A stretch of 8,810 nucleotides of DNA from Verrucomicrobiales bacterium (lineage in GTDB: Bacteria; Verrucomicrobiota; Verrucomicrobiia; Verrucomicrobiales; DEV007), in assembly GCA_007123695.1 (NCBI GenBank), contig SLGN01000001.1, positions 1-8,810 of the forward strand, given 5' to 3'. Shown one piece after another: positions 1 to 5,163 of this stretch. The notes under the pieces were generated by a model. The model saw only the letters and a program-made list of their open reading frames with translations. It did not search any database and was not told where the DNA came from. The first letter of the stretch is position 1. Every line of letters starts with the position of its first letter. The translations under genes were made by a program, and so were the position numbers.

Positions 1-1076
1 CAGCTGATGGATCGGCTGTCGTCGATGACGATGACCCCGCCCGACCCGGCCATGGAGCCGCAGGCGGCGAGGGTGTCGAAGTCCATCGGGATGTCCCAGA
101 TCGAAATCTCGCGGGCCTCGTCGCCGCGGCCCACGGTGAAGGTCTCGTCGGCGCGCAGCACTTTGGCGGAGGAGCCGCCGGGAATCACCGCCTTGAGCGT
201 GCGTCCGTCCTTGAGACCTCCGCACATGTCGTTGATGAGCTCGCCCATGGTGACTTTGCCCACCTCGACCTCGTAGTAGCCGGGCTTCTTCACGTCGCCG
301 CTGACGCAGAGGATTCGCGTGCCGGTGTTGCCCTTGGTGCCCGTCGCGGCGAAGGCCTCGCCGCCCATCTCGAGGATGTGCTTCACGTGGCAGAGGGTCT
401 CGACGTTGTTGACGATGGTGGGGCAGAGGTAGAGCCCCATCGCGGCGGGGAAGTAGGGCGGCTTGATGCGCGGGTAGGGGCGCTTGCCCTCGAGCGATTC
501 GATCAGGCCGGTCTCCTCGCCGCAGATGTAGGCCCCGGCGCCGCGGTGGACGTAGATCTCGAGGTCGAAGCCCGAGCCGAGAATGTCCTTGCCGAGAAAG
601 CCCTTCTCCTTGGCCTCGGCGATGGCCTTTTCGACGATCTTGGCGGCCTCGGGGAACTCCTCGCGGATGTAGATGTAGGCGAGCTTCGCGCCGACGGCGA
701 AGCAGGAGATGGCTATGCCCTCGAGGAGCTGGTGGGGATCCTGGTGGAGGATGTAGCGGTCCTTGAAGGTGCCGGGCTCGGATTCGTCGGCGTTGCAGAT
801 CAGGTAGACGGGTTTGGTGTTGTTCGGTGGGATGAAGCCCCACTTCACTCCGCAGGGGAAGCCGGCTCCGCCGCGTCCCCGCAGGCCCGACTTCTTGACC
901 TCGTCGGTGATGGCCGAGGGCTCCATCTGGAGCGCCTTCTTGAGCTGCTCGTAGCCGCCTTCGCCGAGGTAGGTCTCGATGCCGGGATCCCAGCCTTCGC
1001 GGTCGACGTTGCGGAAGACGACGCGATGCTCCCTGGGATGGGGCTCTTTGCCGGGGAGGTAGGTGATGGAGCTCAT
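1..1076 (-). CDS. nuoF: NADH-quinone oxidoreductase subunit F (C-terminus cut by window edge)
   Basis: This is the NADH- and FMN-binding subunit of respiratory complex I, part of the cytoplasmic arm that oxidises NADH and passes electrons to the iron-sulfur chain. The 358 visible residues begin MSSITYLPGK. They contain the FMN/NADH glycine-rich loop GRGGAGFP (about 67-74), NADESEPGTFKDR (95-107), GAGAYICGEETG (179-190), PTIVNNVETL (219-228) and the start of the SLBB-like region (about 250-315). Family members are usually about 420-450 residues, so roughly 80 are missing, including the CGxCxPCRxG ligands of the N3 4Fe-4S cluster. The ATG at 1074-1076 was chosen because the family's N-terminus follows it directly; no Shine-Dalgarno is visible upstream. 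It lies 92 bases after nuoE on the same strand and is probably cotranscribed. HoxF and NAD-dependent formate dehydrogenase subunits share this fold, but the adjacent nuoD argues for complex I. Confidence 0.96.
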   Translation of the reverse strand, partial: MSSITYLPGKEPHPREHRVVFRNVDREGWDPGIETYLGEGGYEQLKKALQMEPSAITDEVKKSGLRGRGGAGFPCGVKWGFIPPNNTKPVYLICNADESEPGTFKDRYILHQDPHQLLEGIAISCFAVGAKLAYIYIREEFPEAAKIVEKAIAEAKEKGFLGKDILGSGFDLEIYVHRGAGAYICGEETGLIESLEGKRPYPRIKPPYFPAAMGLYLCPTIVNNVETLCHVKHILEMGGEAFAATGTKGNTGTRILCVSGDVKKPGYYEVEVGKVTMGELINDMCGGLKDGRTLKAVIPGGSSAKVLRADETFTVGRGDEAREISIWDIPMDFDTLAACGSMAGSGGVIVIDDSRSIS

Positions 1077-1078
1077 TC

Positions 1079-1148
1079 GGTGAACGGTGAACTGTTGACG
1101 GTGAACGGCTGGCGGTGGACTGCTTACTGTTTCCGGTTCACGGTTTAC
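1079..1148. repeat. degenerate 7-bp tandem repeats in the nuoE-nuoF spacer
   Basis: Ten consecutive heptamers stay in register across almost the whole spacer. In plus-strand order they are GGTGAAC, GGTGAAC, TGTTGAC, GGTGAAC, GGCTGGC, GGTGGAC, TGCTTAC, TGTTTCC, GGTTCAC and GGTTTAC. The shared pattern is roughly (G/T)GTnnAC. Because GGTGAAC and GGTTCAC partly complement each other, the transcript could fold between the two halves. The array ends two bases before the nuoF ATG and so occupies the place of its ribosome-binding region. The repeat is read directly from the sequence; any role is unknown. Confidence 0.8.
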
Positions 1149-1168
1149 GGGTTTGGGGATTCGGACGC

Positions 1169-1660
1169 TCAGGGGTACTTTGCGAGCAGGGCATCGACGT
1201 CGGCGACGGCTTCGTGGAAGTCGTCGTTGACCATGCAGACCGGGCCGGTGCCGCAGCTCGCGAGGCATTCGGCGAACTCGATGCTGAACTTGCCGTCGGG
1301 ACTGACGGCGATGGGGTGGTGGTGCGAAGTGCCGCTGCGGTCGATGCCGGTCTTTTCGCAGAGCTGCTCCATCAGCTCGTAGCTCCCGGCCATGGCGCAA
1401 CTGAGGGTACGGCACACGCGGATGTGGTATTTGCCCGGCGCCTCCTGGCGGAAGCCGGGGTAGAAAGTGACGACCTCGAGCACCTGGATCGGCTCGAGCT
1501 CCAGCTTGGCCGCAGTCCATTCGACCGCTTCTTCGGTGATGTGGCCGAAGTGGTGTTGGAGATGGTGCAGCACCGGCAGCACCGCCGAACGCTTGCTCAC
1601 CGGATAATGGGTGATCCGTTCGTCGATTTCTGCTTCAAGATCCTTGGGAACGGCGAGCAT
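1169..1660 (-). CDS. nuoE: NADH-quinone oxidoreductase subunit E (2Fe-2S)
   Basis: This 163-residue protein is the thioredoxin-fold 2Fe-2S subunit (24-kDa type) of complex I. It pairs with NuoF in the NADH-oxidising module and carries the off-path N1a cluster. The four cluster cysteines are visible as C83-x4-C88 (VCRTLSC) and C132-x3-C136 (ECLASCGTGP). The N-terminal helical part (about 10-65) contains the typical VLPVLHHLQHHFGHI and VLEVVTFYPGF stretches. Length is normal for the family. The reading frame is open upstream to 1735, and an alternative ATG lies at 1679-1681, but the upstream residues come from an intergenic repeat and do not look like NuoE, so the ATG at 1658-1660 is preferred. 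No Shine-Dalgarno is evident. It lies 169 bases after nuoD and 92 before nuoF, so three-gene cotranscription is likely although the gaps are wide for a nuo operon. Confidence 0.96.
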   Translation of the reverse strand: MLAVPKDLEAEIDERITHYPVSKRSAVLPVLHHLQHHFGHITEEAVEWTAAKLELEPIQVLEVVTFYPGFRQEAPGKYHIRVCRTLSCAMAGSYELMEQLCEKTGIDRSGTSHHHPIAVSPDGKFSIEFAECLASCGTGPVCMVNDDFHEAVADVDALLAKYP

Positions 1661-1671
1661 GGGAGTTCTGG

Positions 1672-1690
1672 TTGGCCACATAAAGGCGCA
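1672..1690 (+). repeat. left copy of 19-bp inverted repeat in the nuoD-nuoE spacer
   Basis: The sequence TTGGCCACATAAAGGCGCA matches the reverse complement of 1806-1824 at 17 of 19 positions. It is followed by a second GCGCAAAAA unit and an AATTC that also has a counterpart next to the other copy. The copy lies in the leader region just upstream of the nuoE start. It may be a member of a dispersed intergenic repeat family. Confidence 0.7.
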
Positions 1691-1805
1691 AAAAGCGCAA
1701 AAAATTCTAGGAGAGGAGGTATTTCCTGAAATCAAGTTTCGAAGAGCCGAAGTGGATCGAACCGAGGAAAGTGTCGCTGTGGGTTGAAGTCATTTGTGTG
1801 AATTC

Positions 1806-1824
1806 TGCGCCTTTTTGCGGCCAA
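1806..1824 (-). repeat. right copy of 19-bp inverted repeat, just after nuoD
   Basis: Read on the minus strand, this is TTGGCCGCAAAAAGGCGCA, matching 1672-1690 at 17 of 19 positions in the opposite orientation with 115 bases between the two. It starts 5 bases beyond the nuoD stop codon. In the transcript the two copies could pair to form a long-looped stem between nuoD and nuoE. Confidence 0.7.
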
Positions 1825-1829
1825 TAAAA

Positions 1830-3086
1830 TCAGCGGTCGCATTCACCCATCACGAAGTCGAGGCTGCCGAGGATGGCGACGGTGTCGCTCATCATCGCTC
1901 CCTCCAGCAGCTTGGGCAGGATGCTGAGGTTGACGAAGGAAGGCGCGCGGATCTTGAGGCGGTGGGGCACGCCGCCGCCTTTCGAGTTGATGTAGAAGCC
2001 GAGCTCGCCCTTGGGGTTCTCGGCCCCGAAATAGACCTCGCCGGGAGGCGCGTCGATGCCCTCGGTCACAAGGATGAAATGGTGGATCAGCTCCTCCATG
2101 CTCATCAACACGCGCTCCTTCTGCGGCAGGAAGTTCTTCGAATTGGCCACGTTGATGGGGCCGTCGGGCAGGTCGGCCATGACTTGGCGGAGGATGCGGA
2201 CGCTCTGGCGCATCTCCTCCATCCGCACGAGGTAGCGGTCGAAGCAGTCTCCCACGCTGCCGACCGGAATGTCGAAGTCGTAGCGGGGGTAGTCGAGGTA
2301 GGGGTTCGCCTTGCGCAGGTCGTGCTCCACGCCCGAGCCGCGCAGATTCGGCCCGCTGAGGCCCCAGGCGATGGCGTCCTCGCGGGAGATCACGCCGACG
2401 TCCTTGGTGCGGCCGAGGAAGATCTTGTTGCGGGTGAGGAGTCCGTCGATCTCGTCGAGCGCGGGCAGGAACTCGTCGCAGAATTTGGCGAGCTGGTCGA
2501 GGAAGCCCTCGGGCAGGTCGCGGATCTGGCCGCCGACGCGGGTGTAGCTGGTGGTGAAGCGGGCCCCGGTGAGCAGCTCGCAGAGGTTGTAGACCGTCTC
2601 GCGCTGGGTGAAGGCGTAGAGGAAGACGGTCATCGCGCCCACGTCCATGGCGAAGGCGCCGATCCCGAGGAGGTGGGCCGAGATGCGGGCCATCTCGCAG
2701 CAGATCGTGCGGACGGCCTGCCCGCGCGGTGGCAGCTCCCAGTCCATCAGCTTCTCCACGGCGAGGGCGTAGGCGACGTTGTTGGCCAGCGGGGCGAGGT
2801 AGTCGAGCCGGTCCGTGTAGGGCACGAACTGGTTGTACTGCATGTTCTCCGCGATCTTCTCGTCGCCCCGGTGGAGGTAGCCGACGTCGGGGTCGGCCTT
2901 GGTGATGACCTCGCCGTCCAGCTCGAGGACGATGCGCAGCACCCCGTGCGTGGCGGGGTGCGAGGGGCCCATGTTCAGCACCAGCTTCTCGCCGACGAGA
3001 TCCTCTGTGGTCGCCTGATACCCCTCCAGCGACGCGGCACGCGCGCCCGTGTCGGGGACTTCGAGTTCTCGGGAGGTGGTCGGCAT
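1830..3086 (-). CDS. nuoD: NADH-quinone oxidoreductase subunit D (49-kDa type)
   Basis: This 418-residue protein is the complex I subunit descended from the [NiFe]-hydrogenase large subunit, which together with NuoB forms the quinone-reduction site where the peripheral arm meets the membrane. Visible family blocks are NMGPSHPATHGVLR (38-51), YLHRGDEKIAE (70-80), PYTDRLDYLAPL (89-100), LLTGARFTTSYTRVGG, GLSGPNLRGSGVEHDLRK and the C-terminal FVMGECDR. H47 and Y96 align with the quinone-contacting His and Tyr of the Thermus Nqo4 subunit; this alignment is mine, from memory. The frame stays open upstream to 3689, but that part is an antisense shadow of the divergent gene. The ATG at 3084-3086 gives a normal length and a family-like N-terminus. 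There is no nuoC fusion and no nuoABC upstream. A promoter and a Rex- or CRP-like palindrome precede it. Confidence 0.97.
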   Translation of the reverse strand: MPTTSRELEVPDTGARAASLEGYQATTEDLVGEKLVLNMGPSHPATHGVLRIVLELDGEVITKADPDVGYLHRGDEKIAENMQYNQFVPYTDRLDYLAPLANNVAYALAVEKLMDWELPPRGQAVRTICCEMARISAHLLGIGAFAMDVGAMTVFLYAFTQRETVYNLCELLTGARFTTSYTRVGGQIRDLPEGFLDQLAKFCDEFLPALDEIDGLLTRNKIFLGRTKDVGVISREDAIAWGLSGPNLRGSGVEHDLRKANPYLDYPRYDFDIPVGSVGDCFDRYLVRMEEMRQSVRILRQVMADLPDGPINVANSKNFLPQKERVLMSMEELIHHFILVTEGIDAPPGEVYFGAENPKGELGFYINSKGGGVPHRLKIRAPSFVNLSILPKLLEGAMMSDTVAILGSLDFVMGECDR

Positions 3087-3135
3087 GTCGGGAAAGAAGT
3101 TTCCGGTCCGGTGGGCCTGCCGTCGCGGACGGCGG

Positions 3136-3164
3136 AGTATCGGGCGGAGCAATTCCAAGTTCAA
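3136..3164 (-). promoter_or_regulatory. candidate sigma-70 promoter for nuoD
   Basis: On the minus strand, TTGAAC (3159-3164) and GATACT (3136-3141) are separated by exactly 17 bases. Each matches the -35 and -10 consensus at four of six positions. Transcription would begin near 3129, leaving a leader of roughly 40 bases before the nuoD ATG. This is a pattern match only. Confidence 0.4.
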
Positions 3165-3171
3165 GGGGACT

Positions 3172-3189
3172 TTGTGAAATTTTTCACAA
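3172..3189. promoter_or_regulatory. perfect palindrome matching the Rex operator consensus (also fits CRP)
   Basis: TTGTGAAATTTTTCACAA has perfect 8-bp arms around a TT centre. It fits the published Rex pattern TTGTGAA-N4-TTCACAA exactly, and it also fits the CRP/FNR-superfamily pattern TGTGA-N6-TCACA. It sits between divergent nuoD and the DUF1232-like gene, 85 bases from the nuoD start and 80 from the other start, about 7 bases upstream of the proposed nuoD -35 box. Rex senses NADH/NAD+ and controls NADH dehydrogenase genes in several bacteria, which suits this position. No regulator gene is in the window, so the cognate protein is unproven. Confidence 0.6.
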
Positions 3190-3253
3190 GGCCTCCTCCT
3201 CTGCTTACGCCGCCGGGCCGGGGCTGGATTCTGCTGGCTTTCGCCTTGGAAAG

Positions 3254-3267
3254 CGGGAACATTCCCG
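3254..3267. promoter_or_regulatory. 14-bp perfect palindrome abutting a start codon
   Basis: CGGGAACATTCCCG ends two bases before the ATG at 3270. As RNA it can form a five-pair stem with an ACAU loop, placing the only purine-rich stretch (GGGAA) upstream of this start inside a hairpin. It could be a translational control element or a repressor site. Confidence 0.4.
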
Positions 3268-3269
3268 TC

Positions 3270-3560
3270 ATGGACGAGACCAAGAAGATCGAGCCGGGCA
3301 AGAAGGGCGAGCGGACCGTGTTCGGATCCGTCCTCGTGGGATTGTTTGGCGTGATCGGCGCCGTCTACCTTCTCAACCCGGGATGGGGCGTCATCGAGCT
3401 GATCCCAGACAACATCCCCGTGATCGGGAACCTCGACGAGGCCGCTGCGACCATGCTCCTGATCAGCGCCCTCGCCTACTTCGGCATCGACATCGGCAGC
3501 CTCTTCGGCCGCAAGCGGAAGCAGGACGACGTGATCGACGTCGAGGCCGAGGATCAGTGA
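3270..3560 (+). CDS. small DUF1232-like membrane protein
   Basis: This 96-residue protein has a charged N-terminus (1-16), a hydrophobic segment at about 17-36 (VFGSVLVGLFGVIGAVYLLN), the signature stretch IELIPDNIPVIGNLDEAA (about 42-59), a second hydrophobic segment (about 58-78) and a charged tail with GRKRKQDD and acidic residues. The IPDxIPVIGxLDEA block is the hallmark of the DUF1232/YkvA-type family, whose function is unknown, so a small inner-membrane protein with two membrane segments is the supported description. The ATG at 3270 is the only sensible start: upstream codons in the same frame are antisense to nuoD. It is divergent from nuoD and could share its control region. No Shine-Dalgarno is obvious apart from GGGAA within the palindrome just before the ATG. 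Confidence 0.75.
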   Translation: MDETKKIEPGKKGERTVFGSVLVGLFGVIGAVYLLNPGWGVIELIPDNIPVIGNLDEAAATMLLISALAYFGIDIGSLFGRKRKQDDVIDVEAEDQ

Positions 3561-3563
3561 AGG

Positions 3564-3598
3564 GGGCGCGCCCGCCGGGGGCGACGGGCCTGCCCCGG
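3564..3598 (+). terminator. GC-rich dyad after the DUF1232-like gene
   Basis: Just after the stop codon lie a perfect 10-bp palindrome GGGCGCGCCC (3564-3573) and a 6-bp stem CCGGGG/CCCCGG (3575-3580 with 3593-3598, 12-base loop). There is no T-run, so a classical intrinsic terminator is not shown. In such GC-rich DNA this could also be chance. Confidence 0.25.
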
Positions 3599-3733
3599 AC
3601 AAATGTCGGAGAGTCCTTGTGCATTTCAGGCATCGCGAATTTTCCAATCCGATGTCCCAACGAATGATTTCGATTTGACGAGCCCGCACACGGGATGTAG
3701 AACAGCCCCCTGTTCACGCGATCAAACCTCCGG

Positions 3734-4846
3734 ATGCCGACGACTGAAGAAACGACCCAACGCGCCCCCACCTGCATCGAGATCTGCAGCGGCGGCGGCG
3801 GACAGGCGCTCGGGCTGGAACAGGCGGGGTTCGAGGCGCTCGCCCATGTCGAGGTGGATGCCCATTCCTGCGAAACGCTTCGGAGCAACCGTCCGCATTG
3901 GAACGTCTTCCAAGGAGACGTGCGGGACTTTTCGGCCGAACCCTTCCTCGGGATCGACCTGCTCGCGGGCGGAGTCCCGTGCCCGCCCTTTTCCAAGGCC
4001 GGGAAGCAGCTCGGTGCAAATGACGAGCGCGACCTGTTCCCCGAGGCGCTCCGACTCGTCGCGGAGTGCCGGCCTCGCGCCGTGATGCTCGAAAACGTGC
4101 GCGGCTTTCTCGACGCCATCTTCACCGACTACCGCAAACGGCTGAAGGACGAGCTGCGCGAACTCGGCTACGAGGCGAGCTGGCACCTCCTCAACGCCTG
4201 CGATTTCGGAGTCCCGCAACTGCGTCCTCGCGTCGTCGTGGTCGCGGTCCATCGCGATTTCGCATCCGGCTTCTATCCCCCGATGCCTCTTTCCGACGGC
4301 GTCCCGGCCCCGACCGTGGGCGAGGCGCTCGCGGACCTGATGATGGAGAACGGCTGGGAAGGAGCTCTGAAATGGGCCGCCCAGGCCAACGAAATCGCCC
4401 CGACCCTCGTCGGAGGGTCGAAGAAGCACGGCGGCGCCGACCTCGGGCCGACGCGGGCGCGCAAGGCTTGGGAAGCTCTCGGCGTCAACGGCAAATCGCT
4501 CGCCGAGGAAGCCCCGTCCCCCGGCTTCGAGGGGCTGCCCCGTCTCACCGTCCGCATGGCCGCGAGGATTCAGGGATTCCCCGACGATTGGCGTTTTTCG
4601 GGGGGAAAGACGGCCGCCTACCGCCAAGTCGGCAACGCGTTTCCGCCCCCCGTCGCCCGCGCCGTGGCGCGGCGGATCCGCGATGCCGTCCGGCCTCCGG
4701 AGTCGGATTCCCGCAGCGCCGCCCGAATTGCTGAGGTCGGGCCGCAACCGCGACCAGAAATCATCACTCAGCAGCGACGGAAAATCGAAGATCCGCTGGC
4801 TCGTCGAGGCAGGCGAACTGCCCCGGAATTTTCTCGCCGAGCTTGA
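3734..4846 (+). CDS. DNA (cytosine-5)-methyltransferase
   Basis: This 370-residue enzyme would transfer a methyl group from S-adenosylmethionine to C5 of cytosine in a specific DNA site. The conserved motifs appear in order: motif I with the AdoMet loop ICSGGGGQALGLEQAGF (17-33), motif IV GGVPCPPFS with catalytic Cys83, motif VI ENV (120-122), motif VIII QLRPR (162-166), motif IX RMAARIQGFPDDW (274-286) and motif X RQVGNAFPP (297-305). The target-recognition region is about 170-270 and includes APTLVGGSKKHGG; I cannot assign a recognition sequence. The family normally ends soon after motif X, so the final ~45 residues are odd. There, third positions lose their G/C bias while the overlapping frame gains it, so the native end may be near residue 330 or a frameshift may exist. 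No Shine-Dalgarno is seen. No recognisable endonuclease is adjacent. Confidence 0.93.
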   Translation: MPTTEETTQRAPTCIEICSGGGGQALGLEQAGFEALAHVEVDAHSCETLRSNRPHWNVFQGDVRDFSAEPFLGIDLLAGGVPCPPFSKAGKQLGANDERDLFPEALRLVAECRPRAVMLENVRGFLDAIFTDYRKRLKDELRELGYEASWHLLNACDFGVPQLRPRVVVVAVHRDFASGFYPPMPLSDGVPAPTVGEALADLMMENGWEGALKWAAQANEIAPTLVGGSKKHGGADLGPTRARKAWEALGVNGKSLAEEAPSPGFEGLPRLTVRMAARIQGFPDDWRFSGGKTAAYRQVGNAFPPPVARAVARRIRDAVRPPESDSRSAARIAEVGPQPRPEIITQQRRKIEDPLARRGRRTAPEFSRRA

Positions 4847-5144
4847 CCCGGCGGTGCGGGATGCGGTGCTGGCGGCGCGATCCGGACAGGCGCGCATCAC
4901 CGAACTCTTTCGGAGAGTCCACGGGCGGATCATCCCGCGGGTCGCCGTCGAGACCGTGGCCCGGCAGAAAGATCCCATGAAGCGCGTCCGCGACGCGCGC
5001 AAGATCCTCGCGGAAGAGGGCATCGAAGTGCTCGGGCACCAAGGCGCCGACCCGGCTCGGGCCGCCGCGCTCGGCCTGCCGGTTCCGAGAAAGGGGGAGT
5101 TCGTCGCAGCGAGGAGCAAGCCGGGAGCGGTCGCCGGATCATAA
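4683..5144 (+). CDS. small basic protein of unknown function overlapping the methyltransferase
   Basis: I do not recognise this 153-residue protein. It overlaps the methyltransferase gene by 164 bases in the +1 frame and ends 19 bases before the convergent CLC gene. It is rich in Arg, Lys and Ala. Predicted helical stretches are about 35-66 (IRWLVEAGELPRNFLAELD), 70-95 and 98-113 (KRVRDARKILAEEG). I see no PD-(D/E)xK, HNH or GIY-YIG nuclease motif and no signal peptide or membrane segment. Third codon positions are clearly G/C-rich from about 4728 onward, which supports real coding and makes the in-frame TTG at 4728 an alternative start. Tight linkage suggests a role with the methyltransferase, perhaps restriction, control or a DNA-binding accessory, or it may be a C-terminal domain split off by a frameshift. 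These are guesses from position. Confidence 0.55.
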   Translation: MPSGLRSRIPAAPPELLRSGRNRDQKSSLSSDGKSKIRWLVEAGELPRNFLAELDPAVRDAVLAARSGQARITELFRRVHGRIIPRVAVETVARQKDPMKRVRDARKILAEEGIEVLGHQGADPARAAALGLPVPRKGEFVAARSKPGAVAGS

Positions 5145-5163
5145 GCCCAGACGGGCACCCCCC

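Noticed and set aside
1079..1148. CRISPR array
   Set aside because: The unit is 7 bases with no spacers, far from a CRISPR repeat-spacer layout. The same applies to the 6-bp array at 6538-6597.
378..1382. Plus-strand open frame across nuoF and nuoE
   Set aside because: It is antisense to two well-supported complex I genes and resembles no protein.
1..1660. HoxEF hydrogenase or formate dehydrogenase diaphorase subunits instead of NuoEF
   Set aside because: The fold is shared, but the adjacent nuoD and the D-E-F order point to complex I.
1794..3560. Long plus-strand open frame (588 codons) across nuoD
   Set aside because: All but its last 96 codons are antisense to nuoD, with low-complexity Val/Glu/Asp/Ala composition typical of shadows in GC-rich DNA. 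Only the segment from 3270 is a believable gene.
4683..5144. Vsr-type mismatch endonuclease or type II restriction enzyme
   Set aside because: No Vsr signature, PD-(D/E)xK, HNH or GIY-YIG motif is visible. Position next to a methyltransferase alone does not support the call.
5145..5156. Bidirectional terminator between the unknown ORF and the CLC gene (GCCC/GGGC)
   Set aside because: The stem is only four base pairs, with no T-run on either strand.
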